Made by a program: the position numbers and the translations under genes
NCBI GenBank assembly: GCA_016710765.1
Contig: JADJUJ010000021.1
Span: 19,782-83,781 of the forward strand
Reading direction: 5' to 3'
Source: Lewinellaceae bacterium
GTDB taxonomy: Bacteria; Bacteroidota; Bacteroidia; Chitinophagales; Saprospiraceae
DNA: 64,000 nucleotides
Notes under the pieces: generated by a model
Seen by the model: the letters and a program-made list of their open reading frames with translations, nothing else
Database searches by the model: none
Told to the model about the DNA's origin: nothing
Shown here: one piece after another, positions 55,722 through 64,000 of the stretch
Layout of the letters: the number at the start of each line of letters is the position of its first letter
Numbering within the stretch: the stretch's first letter is position 1

Positions 55722-56153
55722 TTACTGGCATGCCATTTTTTCAACACGTCTTTCGTGCCGTCCACCCTCGAACTCGGTATTCAGAAAAATTTGCACCATG
55801 GCTTGCGCCAAAATCTCCGGTACATAGCGCACCGGGATTGATATCACGTTCGCATTGTTGTGCAAACGCGCCATTTTTGCTATTTCTTCAGTCCAGCACA
55901 GGGCGCAGCGGATGCCCTGGTGCTTGTTCGCGGTAATTGCTACCCCATTCCCACTTCCGCACATAACGATGCCGCGATCTGCTTCGCCATTTTCAACGGC
56001 CGTGGCAACCGCGTGGGCGAAATCAGGGTAATCAACCGAATCAGCAGAATGGGTTCCAAAATCCAAAACCATGTGACCCCGCTTCTGGAGCATTTCAACC
56101 AGTCCGTCTTTGTATGGAAAGCCGGCATGATCACATCCTATTGCTATTTTCAT
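55722..56153 (-). CDS. rpiB: Ribose 5-phosphate isomerase B
   Basis: A 143-residue RpiB/LacAB-type isomerase, converting ribose 5-phosphate and ribulose 5-phosphate in the pentose phosphate pathway. The N-terminus has IAIGCDHAG; the catalytic Cys lies in GIVMCGSGNG, and NKHQGIRCALCW follows. The start used is the second of two adjacent ATGs. A -7 box lies at 56177-56184 on the minus strand, back to back with the S8 peptidase promoter region. Confidence 0.93.
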   Translation of the reverse strand: MKIAIGCDHAGFPYKDGLVEMLQKRGHMVLDFGTHSADSVDYPDFAHAVATAVENGEADRGIVMCGSGNGVAITANKHQGIRCALCWTEEIAKMARLHNNANVISIPVRYVPEILAQAMVQIFLNTEFEGGRHERRVEKMACQ

Positions 56154-56176
56154 CATAATATTGTGTTTGAACGGCA

Positions 56177-56184
56177 CAAAGATA
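56177..56184 (-). promoter_or_regulatory. -7 box of rpiB (TATCTTTG on minus strand)
   Basis: Matches TAnnTTTG on the minus strand, 23 bp before the rpiB start, giving a short leader of roughly 17 bases. Confidence 0.55.
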
Positions 56185-56254
56185 CGTCATTCGGGAAAAG
56201 TCCGCTTTGCTCATTTTGTCTAATCGGCCAACTACAGTCTTGAGCATTCCGACG

Positions 56255-56262
56255 TACTTTTG
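56255..56262 (+). promoter_or_regulatory. -7 box of the S8 peptidase gene (TACTTTTG)
   Basis: Consensus TAnnTTTG 28 bp before the ATG at 56291. This supports choosing that ATG over the ORF opening at 56207, which would start upstream of the box. Confidence 0.55.
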
Positions 56263-56290
56263 CCAAAGACCAATACGTAAAATTTGCCCT

Positions 56291-58081
56291 ATGCATGCTC
56301 AGATAAAATTCCTGATTGCCTTTTTATTGTTGTGTGGTACGTTTCCAGCCGTTGTTTGTTCCCAAACAGACTTTAACCAAAAGATTTCGCCGGAAATCCG
56401 GGCTGCTTTTTCCCGTGGTGAGGCTGCTGATGTTTTCATCGTATTTACGGAAAAAGCGGACCTCAGCGCCGCGAAATGGATGCCCAACAAAATCTCCCGG
56501 TCAAATTATGTGTTTTCACGACTGCAGCAAACGGCCGAAAGAAGTCAGCAACGGGTGCGGACACTGTTGCGCGGTTCCCAAACGGAAGTCAACAGCCTGT
56601 TCATCGTCAATGCCATTGCAGTTGCGCAGATAAACGCTGCATTGTGTCGCCAAATTGCCGCCTACCCGGAAGTAAAAAGCATTTGCGCTGATCCTATAGT
56701 ATTGGTAGATCTCCCGCAGCAGGAAAACCCGTCGGCAGGCGATAGAAATGCTGTAGAATGGGGCGTTGAGCGCATACATGCTCCGGAGGTTTGGGCCATG
56801 GGGTATACCGGGCAGGGCGTTAGTGTTGGTGGCGCGGATACGGGTATTGACTGGACCCATCCTGCCCTGCAAAGCCATTACCGGGGCTGGAACAATGGAT
56901 TCCCCGACCACAATTACAACTGGCACGATGCCATCCACAGCATCAGCCCTTTAAACGGCGATACCACCAACCTGAGTGCCAACCCCTGCGGACTCAATCT
57001 AACCGTTCCCTGCGACGATTATTTCCACGGCACCCACACCATAGGTTCTGTTGTTGGCGACGATGGCCTGGGCAATCAAATCGGTGTCGCACCCGGTGCA
57101 CAATGGGTAGGCTGCAGGAATATGGAGCGTGGCTCCGGAAAGCCATCCAGTTACCTGGAGTGTTTCCAGTGGTTTTTGGCGCCGACGGATTTGAACAATG
57201 CTAACCCCGATCCCACGAAATCACCCGATGTGATCAACAATTCCTGGTATTGCGACTATACAGAAGGCTGTACCGACCTGTCGGTGAACGAGTTACTGCA
57301 CGACGCCGTCATCAACCTGCGGGCTGCCGGCGTGGTAGTAGTCGTGTCAAATGGCAATTTCGGATCAGCCTGTGCAACCACCAATGCACCACCAGCCTAT
57401 TTTGAAGAGAGCTTCAGTGTAGGGTCGTTTAGAAGCAACGACACCATTTCAGGCTTCAGCAGCCGCGGGCCGGTTGTTGTGGACAGCAGTTTTCGCGTAA
57501 AACCCAATGTGGCAGCACCTGGCTCGAATGTCCGTTCTGCCACCTTGAACCACGAATATTCTTTTGCCAGCGGCACGAGTATGGCCGGACCACACGTTGT
57601 GGGCCTGGTTGCGCTGATGCTCTCCGCGCAGCCCGCCCTGGCTGGTCATGTGGAAGAAATAGAATCCATGATCGAGCAGTCAGCCATTCCAACCCTGGGG
57701 CTGGAGAATTGCTACGACAACAACGGTGAGGATTACCCCAACAATACCTACGGGTATGGGCGAATAGATGCCCTTGCCGCGGTTAACCTGGCGCTGAACT
57801 GGTCGCCTGCCAGTGGCACCAGCACGCCCAACCCGCAATCTGTGGCCTGTTACCCCAACCCGGCCAGCGGGGCCATTGTATTCGACCTGCAGGAGGCATA
57901 TGGCGACCAGCATTTAAAAATATGGGCTGCCGACGGGCAATTGGTGCGCGACCTGCAGTTTAACATCCAACTCAAACGCCAATTGGTCCCTGTTGAACTC
58001 AATGGCCTGGAGTCAGGGTTGTACTTGTACCAATTTAGTCAAAAAAATGGCATCCTGAGCGGTAAATTTATTAAAAACTAA
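56291..58081 (+). CDS. Secreted subtilisin-like S8 peptidase with T9SS type A domain
   Basis: A 596-residue secreted serine protease. Signal peptide about 1-24; an inhibitor-like prodomain (about 30-145) with VFIVFTEKADLS; the S8 catalytic domain (about 160-500) with Asp in GGADTGIDWTHP, His in HGTHTIGSV and Ser in SGTSMAGPH; and a C-terminal T9SS type A sorting domain (about 515-596) with CYPNPASGAIVFDL and a terminal GLYLYQFSQ strand. Exported by the type IX system. The start is set by the signal peptide and the -7 box. Its stop shares one base with the next ATG. Confidence 0.93.
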   Translation: MHAQIKFLIAFLLLCGTFPAVVCSQTDFNQKISPEIRAAFSRGEAADVFIVFTEKADLSAAKWMPNKISRSNYVFSRLQQTAERSQQRVRTLLRGSQTEVNSLFIVNAIAVAQINAALCRQIAAYPEVKSICADPIVLVDLPQQENPSAGDRNAVEWGVERIHAPEVWAMGYTGQGVSVGGADTGIDWTHPALQSHYRGWNNGFPDHNYNWHDAIHSISPLNGDTTNLSANPCGLNLTVPCDDYFHGTHTIGSVVGDDGLGNQIGVAPGAQWVGCRNMERGSGKPSSYLECFQWFLAPTDLNNANPDPTKSPDVINNSWYCDYTEGCTDLSVNELLHDAVINLRAAGVVVVVSNGNFGSACATTNAPPAYFEESFSVGSFRSNDTISGFSSRGPVVVDSSFRVKPNVAAPGSNVRSATLNHEYSFASGTSMAGPHVVGLVALMLSAQPALAGHVEEIESMIEQSAIPTLGLENCYDNNGEDYPNNTYGYGRIDALAAVNLALNWSPASGTSTPNPQSVACYPNPASGAIVFDLQEAYGDQHLKIWAADGQLVRDLQFNIQLKRQLVPVELNGLESGLYLYQFSQKNGILSGKFIKN

Positions 58082-58515
58082 TGGCCAAAGTTTGGAAGCA
58101 GGCCTTCAGCCTGGAAGGTTTGAACGCACTAAATGCCAACACCATGGGGGAAACCCTCGGGATTCAGCTGATTGAATTTGGCGATGATTTTTTGAAAGCC
58201 AGCATGCCCGTAAACCAGCACTCCGTTCAGCCCTTTCGCATTCTGCATGGTGGTGCCAGCGTGGCATTGGCAGAAACCATCGGCAGTATCGCCAGCACAC
58301 TCTGCATTGCCGACCTTGAAACAGAAACTGCAGTTGGCCTGGAAATAAATGCCAACCATTTGCGCAGCGTAAAGGAAGGCGGTACGGTGACCGGAACCTG
58401 CCGCCCCATCCGTATTGGAAGGCAGATTCACGTATGGCAAATCGAAATACACGACGAATCCGGCCATTTGTCGTGCATTAGCCGCCTGACCTGCGCGATT
58501 GTAAAACGACGTTGA
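58081..58515 (+). CDS. Hotdog-fold thioesterase (MenI/PaaI-like)
   Basis: A 144-residue thioesterase. The conserved RILHGGASVALAETIGS segment (about residues 50-66) includes the catalytic Glu; the family covers 1,4-dihydroxy-2-naphthoyl-CoA thioesterases (MenI, menaquinone synthesis) and phenylacetate-type enzymes. Bacteroidota use menaquinone, so a MenI role is plausible but not proven. The ATG overlaps the S8 peptidase stop by one base (TAATG), suggesting cotranscription. Confidence 0.88.
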   Translation: MAKVWKQAFSLEGLNALNANTMGETLGIQLIEFGDDFLKASMPVNQHSVQPFRILHGGASVALAETIGSIASTLCIADLETETAVGLEINANHLRSVKEGGTVTGTCRPIRIGRQIHVWQIEIHDESGHLSCISRLTCAIVKRR

Positions 58516-58536
58516 TGTATTCTGTGTTTGCTTATT

Positions 58537-58544
58537 TATCTTTG
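58537..58544 (+). promoter_or_regulatory. -7 box of the LVIVD-repeat protein gene (TATCTTTG)
   Basis: Consensus TAnnTTTG with TTG at 58512-58514, 22 bp upstream, as a possible -33 element. The start codon is 55 bp further on. Confidence 0.55.
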
Positions 58545-58598
58545 CCAACTTTAATAATCGATCGAATCCTCTTCTTTCTTACCACTTTTACTGTTTAC

Positions 58599-60974
58599 AT
58601 GAAAAAACTACTCTTTACCCTGCTCACGGCATTGGCCTTGTGCGGTACGGCTATTGCCCAGGACTTTAACGTTCAACTGCGTTCCACCATGAATTTCCCA
58701 GGCGAAACCCTCGCCAACATTTGCGGATACTGGCAAGGCGGCCGTGAATATGCACTGGTTGGCGCTTCCAAAGGAATGGTTGTTGTTGACATTACCAATC
58801 CCGACGTTCCCGTTAAGGTCGTGCAAATTCCTGGTCCTGATAACCTTTGGAAAGAAATCAAAGTATACAGCCATTACGCTTATGTTACCTCTGAAGGAGG
58901 CGGTGGCCTCCAAATTATCGATTTAAGCAACTTGCCAGGCGCCAACCTGGCTTACCACAGCTATACCGGTGAAGCGAGTTTAGGCAACCTGAATACCATC
59001 CATGCCCTGCACATCGATGTCACAAAGGGCTTTGTTTACCTTTATGGCTCTAACCTGTTCAGCGGCGGTGCAGTAGTGCTCGACCTCAACGCCGACCCGT
59101 ACAACCCAACCTATGCCGGAAAGTTTGACCAACTGGGCTACATCCACGATGGATATGTCGACAACGACACCCTTTACGGCGGCCATATTTATACCGGAAC
59201 ACTGTCGGTGGTCAACATGGCCAACAAACAAAACCCTGTGTTGCTGGGAACGGTACAAACGCCGGGTAAGTTTACCCACAATGCCTGGTTGCTCGACGAC
59301 CACAAGCATATTCTGACCACCGACGAAACGACGCCCTCCTTCCTGGCTGCCTTCGATGTTACTGACCCGACTGACATCAAGGAACTCGACCGTTTTTCGC
59401 CAAACGACGGTTACGGCTCCTATGTACACAACACCCATGTTCTGAACGACTGGGCTGTTACCTCCTGGTATACCGATGGCTTCACCATCGTGGATGCGCA
59501 TCGCCCGGACAACCTCGTCATGACCGCCAGTTACGACACTTACGCTGGCAGCGGTGCGCAATTCGACGGCTGTTGGGGTGTTTTCCCTTATTTCCCCTCC
59601 GGCACCATCATCGGCTCCAACATTGAGCCAGGTGATCTTTTCATCTTTACCCCCAACTACGTCCGCGCTTGTTACCTGGAAGGCAGCATCACCGATGGCT
59701 GTAACAATGCACCGCTTAGTGGTGTTTCCATCGAAGTAAACAGCGGTGCTCCACAGGTGAACACCAGCAGCAAAAGCAATGGCGTGTTCAAAACCGGTCA
59801 GTCGGTACCTGGCGATTTTGTGGTAACCATCAGCAAAGCAGGTTACATCACCCAAACCATCAATGTCAGCTTACAACCGGGAGAAGTTACGACTTTGGAT
59901 ATTACCCTGGAGCCCATCTCTGCCGTCAACATTTCAGGTCAGGTACTCGATGCCCTTACAGGCCTGCCCATCCCCAACGCACCAATTGTGTTGAGCGGAC
60001 CAAATGCGGCTTACAACCTCAACACCAATAGCCAGGGCAATTTCTCCATTAATTGTGCTTTTGGCGGCGACTATCAGGTGTACGCCGGCGCCTGGGGGTA
60101 TTTGCCTTCCGACGCATTCACGGTAACAGGTAGTGATCCGGTTACGGTAAGCCTGGACCGCGGCTATTACGACGACTTTGCTTTGAATTACACCTGGACA
60201 ACCAGCAGCACTGCTCCTACGGGCGCCTGGGTACGGGACATCCCGATTGGCACAACACAACAAGGCCAGTTGGTAAACCCTGGATCAGATGTTGATTTCG
60301 ACGGCAACGAATTGTGCTACGTGACCGGCAACGGCGGCGGTAACGCAGGCACCGACGATGTCGACAACGGTGTGGTTACGCTCACCTCGCCCAAAATGGA
60401 ACTCGCTGCCTTCAACGATGGTATTTTAAGCTTCTGGTACTGGTTTGTCAACACCAGTGGTTCTGGCACCCCCAACGATACCCTGACGGTATTTGCCAGC
60501 AATGGCCAGCAAACGGTCAAAGTATTTAGCCAGACCGTTTCCGCCAGCCAATGGCGCTATTCGGGCGACATCAGCCTCAAAGACTTCCTGCCCCTAACGA
60601 ACAACATGACGGTGCGTTTCGTAACCGGCGACCTGCCTGCTTCAGGCCACCTGGTAGAAGCTGGCGTGGATGCTTTTAAAGTCATTCCTACGGGCTCTGC
60701 CTCCGGAACACAAACAGCAGTGCTAACGGATGCCAACCTAAAAATTTCACCCAATCCCAGTGCAGCGGATTTCCGACTGCGTTACGAATGGCCTTCCAAC
60801 GAGACCATCTCCCTCGAAGTCATGAATACCTTGGGCCAGTTGGTATATACCCAACAACTCAACGGGAAAGCGGGCAATGCCAACATTCCGAACCTGCAAC
60901 AAAAAGGCTTGTACTATGTAAGGCTCCGCGGCCAATCCGGCATCAGCCAGCCGGTGACCATCGTGCAGCAATAA
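58599..60974 (+). CDS. Secreted LVIVD/choice-of-anchor B protein with T9SS domain
   Basis: A 791-residue exported protein: signal peptide about 1-21 (ending AIAQ); a choice-of-anchor B propeller of LVIVD-type repeats (about 25-355) with VGASKGMVVVDITNPDVP and FDVTDPTDIKELDRF; two carboxypeptidase regulatory-like domains (about 360-440 and 445-530); a beta-sandwich (about 535-700); and a T9SS type A domain (ISPNPSAADFRLRY to the end). Likely a surface or secreted binding protein; the enzyme part, if any, is not seen. The ATG at 58599 begins the signal peptide. The element at 60974 starts on the last base of its stop. Confidence 0.88.
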   Translation: MKKLLFTLLTALALCGTAIAQDFNVQLRSTMNFPGETLANICGYWQGGREYALVGASKGMVVVDITNPDVPVKVVQIPGPDNLWKEIKVYSHYAYVTSEGGGGLQIIDLSNLPGANLAYHSYTGEASLGNLNTIHALHIDVTKGFVYLYGSNLFSGGAVVLDLNADPYNPTYAGKFDQLGYIHDGYVDNDTLYGGHIYTGTLSVVNMANKQNPVLLGTVQTPGKFTHNAWLLDDHKHILTTDETTPSFLAAFDVTDPTDIKELDRFSPNDGYGSYVHNTHVLNDWAVTSWYTDGFTIVDAHRPDNLVMTASYDTYAGSGAQFDGCWGVFPYFPSGTIIGSNIEPGDLFIFTPNYVRACYLEGSITDGCNNAPLSGVSIEVNSGAPQVNTSSKSNGVFKTGQSVPGDFVVTISKAGYITQTINVSLQPGEVTTLDITLEPISAVNISGQVLDALTGLPIPNAPIVLSGPNAAYNLNTNSQGNFSINCAFGGDYQVYAGAWGYLPSDAFTVTGSDPVTVSLDRGYYDDFALNYTWTTSSTAPTGAWVRDIPIGTTQQGQLVNPGSDVDFDGNELCYVTGNGGGNAGTDDVDNGVVTLTSPKMELAAFNDGILSFWYWFVNTSGSGTPNDTLTVFASNGQQTVKVFSQTVSASQWRYSGDISLKDFLPLTNNMTVRFVTGDLPASGHLVEAGVDAFKVIPTGSASGTQTAVLTDANLKISPNPSAADFRLRYEWPSNETISLEVMNTLGQLVYTQQLNGKAGNANIPNLQQKGLYYVRLRGQSGISQPVTIVQQ

Positions 60975-61136
60975 GAACGTGTTCGGGTTTAACATTTTGG
61001 CGCCTGGTCGGCCAATTTTATTCTGCTCTTCGTTATTTTTTAGACCCGGATTGCCCGCATACGAATCTAAAAAATGCCTAGATCAAAATAAAATTATCCT
61101 AACCAGGCATCCAAACGTTAAACCCAAACACGTTCT
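60974..61136. repeat. 163-bp inverted-repeat (MITE-like) element
   Basis: The ends AGAACGTGTTCGGGTTTAAC and its inverse continue as imperfect terminal repeats for about 50 bp on each side, and an inner pair (ATTTTTTAGA / TCTAAAAAAT) extends the fold, so nearly the whole element can form one hairpin. No coding frame. It begins on the final A of the stop codon of the LVIVD-repeat gene. It differs in sequence from the 161-bp element. It may double as a terminator. Confidence 0.75.
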
Positions 61137-61156
61137 AAGACAGCGCTGTAGAGGCT

Positions 61157-61229
61157 AAAAGCCGCCAGCAACTGGTCTGAAGCAAGGTACATTCCCAATC
61201 TTCAAACCAGTTACTGGCGGCTTTTTAAT
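61157..61229. terminator. Long hairpin terminator before the Roco gene
   Basis: AAAAGCCGCCAG plus AACTGGT pairs with ACCAGTT plus CTGGCGGCTTTT over a 32-base loop, with A and T runs at the ends. It works in either direction and separates the Roco gene from upstream transcription. Confidence 0.82.
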
Positions 61230-61244
61230 TAGCGTTTTCCAGTG

Positions 61245-61252
61245 TATATTTG
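61245..61252 (+). promoter_or_regulatory. -7 box of the Roco gene (TATATTTG)
   Basis: Consensus TAnnTTTG 20 bp before the ATG at 61273 and 15 bp after the terminator hairpin, so the gene appears to be its own transcription unit with a very short leader. Confidence 0.55.
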
Positions 61253-61272
61253 CCCAATACCCTGGCGTACTT

Positions 61273-62064
61273 ATGCAAGCACTCGACATCGTACAAACTA
61301 GGCTGGCGGAAAATTTCAAGTCGCAGGCTCCCCTACTCGACCTGGGCAATTGCGGCTTAAACCGTCTGCCCACCGAACTCGAAAAGTTCGAATGGCTTGA
61401 GGACATCAACCTCGGAACGGTGTATTGGAACGAACCCGAAAAAACCTTTCAGGAAAGCCAGAACAAAGGCCCGTTGAATCATCTGGTTGAAGAAAATTTT
61501 GCAGTATTGCATAATCTCACCCAATTGCGCCGGATTTCCCTGCGCAATTGCAGCGTGCGCAACCTCGAGGCGCTCAGCCAACTGCAGCAACTCAGCTCCC
61601 TTACTTTGGGTGGTAACGATATTGGTGACATTGCCGTGTTGGGTACCATGGCCAACCTTGAGGTATTGTCACTATACGATAACTCCGTACGCGACATTAC
61701 TCCTTTGCAGCACCTTCATAAATTGAAGATACTGTCGCTCAATTACAATGCGATTCATGACCTTAGTCCGGTAGCCGGACTGGCCCAATTGCGCGAGCTG
61801 CACCTTGCCGGCAACAAAATTTCCGATCTACGGCCCTTACAAGGTTTGCAGCATTTGCAAAAACTCAACCTCAACAACAACGCAATCCGGAAAATTGCAC
61901 CCCTTGTGGAATTGCCCGACTTGCATGCCGTCAGTCTCGACCGCAACCCGATTGAGGATTGCCCGCCAGAAATTGCCTTTTCCGGTGACCTGAAACGTAT
62001 CCGCGCTTACTTCCAGCACCCTGCAGCGAAGTTCACTTTCAGCACCCGCAGCAGCAGTCGATGA
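61273..62064 (+). CDS. Roco protein, leucine-rich repeat part
   Basis: N-terminal 260 residues of a large Roco-type protein. After a short helical start (MQALDIVQTRLAENF) come seven leucine-rich repeats of about 22 residues (about 90-240), of the bacterial/SDS22-like type with LxxLxxLxLxxNxIxDIxPL spacing, for example LSSLTLGGNDIGDIAVL and LRELHLAGNKISDLRPL. LRRs usually serve as ligand- or protein-binding sensors. The frame ends with unrelated residues at 62064; the Roc domain follows in another frame, so an indel lies between about 62010 and 62062. Confidence 0.88.
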   Translation: MQALDIVQTRLAENFKSQAPLLDLGNCGLNRLPTELEKFEWLEDINLGTVYWNEPEKTFQESQNKGPLNHLVEENFAVLHNLTQLRRISLRNCSVRNLEALSQLQQLSSLTLGGNDIGDIAVLGTMANLEVLSLYDNSVRDITPLQHLHKLKILSLNYNAIHDLSPVAGLAQLRELHLAGNKISDLRPLQGLQHLQKLNLNNNAIRKIAPLVELPDLHAVSLDRNPIEDCPPEIAFSGDLKRIRAYFQHPAAKFTFSTRSSSR

Positions 62065-62677
62065 GCCCGTGATCAGTGCACCTTTGGAACTTAAAATCAT
62101 CCTGGTGGGCAACGCCACTTCCGGCAAAACCTCGTTGTCAAAAGTACTGCGCGGCGAGCCTTTTAACAGCAAGGAAAACTCTACCCACGGCATTCAGATT
62201 TCCGAATGGTTGCTCAGCCCCACAGAACTGCGCAATATTTTACCCGGCCAGGCCGATATGGATCTTCAGGAAACCCTTCGGGTTAATATATGGGACTTTG
62301 GCGGCCAGGAATACTACCATGGCACCCATCAGATTTTTCTCGACAACAATGCCGTGTATGTCCTGATCTGGGACGAGCGACACAACCAGAACAGCACCGT
62401 CCCAACCGAACTTTTTTTCGACAACGAATCGGTGGTCGTGCCGCAAGAACACTTTCACTACCGCTATTGGCTCGATAGTATACGGCACAGTGCCAGCGGG
62501 CAAACCTCGGGTATGCCGCCACCAGTATTGCTGTTGCAAAACAAGGTGGATCTCCAAAATGGCCAGCCCCGATTCTACGATGCCAATCTCCTGAAACGGT
62601 ATACGGTAGACCACAACAGCGCCATCAGGCTGAAATATGCCCGCGCCCGCAAGGCACCTGATCGGCGCTACCGTTAG
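62065..62677 (+). CDS. Roco protein, Roc GTPase part
   Basis: The Roc (Ras of complex proteins) GTPase domain. The frame is open from about 62020 with a Pro/Ala-rich linker, then KIILVGNATSGKTSLSK with the P-loop GNATSGKT, the G3 motif in NIWDFGGQEYYHGTHQIF, and G4 as NKVD. Roc-COR proteins are dimeric GTPases, the best known being LRRK2 and the bacterial Chlorobium Roco. An in-frame amber codon (62675-62677) ends this part, yet the same frame continues at once into the COR domain, so either a point change, readthrough or an error is involved. Confidence 0.88.
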
Positions 62678-64000
62678 GGATTTGAAATTTTCAGAGAAGA
62701 CCTGGTTCGGCTGATGTACGAACAGGCAAAACATAATGCACACCACGAAAAACTGCCCAATTCCTGGGTGCAAATCAGTCAGTTGCTTCGGGAATTAAGA
62801 AAAGATGCCGGAAAAACGCGAAAAAACCCATTCAGTGCCAAAATCAGGGACAACGCCTGGATGGATTACGACGATTTCGCATCCGGATGCCTCCATATCA
62901 ACGATGCCCTGAACGAAACCGAACTGGAAACCCTGACCTATTACCTGCACCAAATAGGTATCATCGTTTGGCTGCCCCATATCGATCGAAAGGTGTACAC
63001 CGACCCGTCCTGGCTGACCAGTAAAATTTACCGGGTACTCAACGAAAGGTGCGCAAACAAAACGGTCGGTTCCGCACCGCCGATGTTCAAAGATTTCGGC
63101 AACGAAATCGAAACAACGTTGCTGCTAGACATGATGCAGGAATGGGAGATTATTTTCCCCGACAACAGCACTGAAGGCAACTGGATTGCCCCGCAATACC
63201 TGCCGGAAGAGCACCCGATGGAAAATTTATTTTCCATCGCGCTGACAGGTTTACAGCAGCAATTTTTTTTGGTAAAAGCACCCCTTTTTCACTACAGAAA
63301 AATGCTGCGGCGGCTCATTTTTCAATTTGGAAACGACCCGGAGGTAGTCAACAAAGAATATTGGAAAAACGGCATTTTATTCGTGGACCAAAGCAGCGGT
63401 ATCCGGGTGTTGCTGAAAGGCATGCGAACCCCGGAAGAACCGGATTTGGGCACCATCATGATTTGCGTTGAGCCCGACAAAGCCAGTACCGCCGATTGGC
63501 AGCAAAAGGTATTTACCGCTTTACTCATGGCTTTCCTGAACCAGAGCACGCCAAGCGTGAGCGGCTCAGACAGCAGCGCGCCCTGGCTGAACATGGCCAA
63601 CACCCTGCGCGATGAGGCAGAAAAACAGCAGGAGCTGCAAATAGCCATCAATGGCTCGGATTTTATCAGCCTCCCTACCCTGCTCCGCTCCGCCAGGGCT
63701 GGTATTTCAGCCTTGATAACCGACGATAAAAAACGCATCCGCCTGGAAGACTTTAATCCGCTCCTGGCCGGTTTACAAATTTCACCACCCCAACCCACCA
63801 TTTTCTTTTCTTATTCCCACGACGACAAAGACCTCCGCGACGAGCTCGACAAACACCTCGCGCCCTTGCGGCGCCGTTCAAAAGCGAAAACCTGGTTTGA
63901 CGGAGCCATTGGCGCCGGACAAAACTGGGAGGAAACCATTCGGAAAAATCTGCGCAGTGCGGATGTCATTCTTTTGCTCATCAGCCACAACTTTATCAAC
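62678..64000 (+). CDS. Roco protein, COR and TIR parts (runs off the window)
   Basis: Continuation in the frame of the Roc domain, open to the window edge. Residues 1-110 (GFEIFREDLVRLM to SWLTSKIYRVLNE) are COR-A with the winged-helix YLHQIGIIVWLP; COR-B follows (about 110-290). At 63795 a TIR domain begins with TIFFSYSHDDKDLRDELDKH, WFDGAIGAGQNWEETI and ADVILLLISHNF. TIR domains either mediate assembly or cleave NAD+; the residue expected to be catalytic lies beyond the edge. Together with the LRR and Roc parts this forms an LRR-Roc-COR-TIR protein, a candidate signalling or anti-phage receptor. Confidence 0.88.

Noticed and set aside
58980..59855. 291-codon minus-strand frame
   Set aside because: Shadow of the LVIVD-repeat protein gene; no recognisable domain.
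1..64000. tRNA, rRNA or riboswitch genes
   Set aside because: I looked for cloverleaf-type sequences with T-loop motifs and for familiar riboswitch cores and saw none; an automatic covariance search would be decisive.

Overview
The window reads as a chromosomal segment of a Bacteroidota bacterium, most likely a member of the Saprospiria (Saprospiraceae/Haliscomenobacter-like). Grounds: type IX secretion (T9SS) sorting domains of both kinds on exported proteins, a SprB-repeat surface protein with choice-of-anchor L and proprotein-convertase P domains, FG-GAP/ASPIC-UnbV proteins, a sigma/anti-sigma/DUF4252 cluster, homodimeric pyruvate dehydrogenase next to a fused alpha/beta 2-oxoacid dehydrogenase, few obvious Shine-Dalgarno sites, and many -7 boxes of the Bacteroidota form TAnnTTTG. 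No rRNA, tRNA, CRISPR array or prophage is visible.

Layout. 1-9.3 kb: YkuK fragment, a 161-bp mobile repeat, DUF4442 protein, SppA (frameshifted), a 1804-residue secreted surface protein, a lipoprotein. 9.3-14 kb: small membrane protein, Gfo/Idh/MocA dehydrogenase, GGA repeat tract, NTF2-like secreted protein, PIF1-like helicase coupled to a DUF1028 protein. 14-17.7 kb: ccmE, a YcxB-like protein and ccmF (cytochrome c maturation). 17.7-25.8 kb: membrane-anchored AraC regulator, 2H phosphodiesterase, DUF5995, aminotransferase, BON/LysM protein, a broken FG-GAP/UnbV lipoprotein. 25.8-33.3 kb: diheme cytochrome lipoprotein, fused E1, DksA-like protein, sigma-factor operon. 33.5-45.6 kb: DUF6569, AceE (frameshifted), GDSL hydrolase, L,D-transpeptidase coupled to an ATP-cone nuclease, coiled-coil protein, UbiB kinase (frameshifted), E2, ThyA. 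45.8-53.8 kb: BatA/VWA protein, arginine deiminase, thioesterase, YihY, MoxR-like ATPase, second copy of the 161-bp repeat, M48 protease. 54-61 kb: M28 peptidase, RpiB, S8 peptidase, thioesterase, LVIVD-repeat secreted protein. 61-64 kb: a hairpin-rich boundary and then the most striking locus, an LRR-Roc-COR-TIR (Roco) protein running off the right edge.

The genes are mostly housekeeping and envelope functions in short transcription units; several neighbours overlap by 1-4 bp. The likely accessory or immune-type locus is the Roco-TIR gene, which has its own promoter-like box and is insulated by a long terminator hairpin and an inverted-repeat element.

A quality caveat: at least nine single-base indels, mostly in homopolymers, break otherwise intact conserved genes (sppA, aceE, ubiB, the FG-GAP lipoprotein, a coiled-coil gene), and two larger losses are suspected (ycxB/ccmF junction; inside the FG-GAP gene). 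The first group looks like long-read consensus error, so pseudogene claims here need raw-read support.
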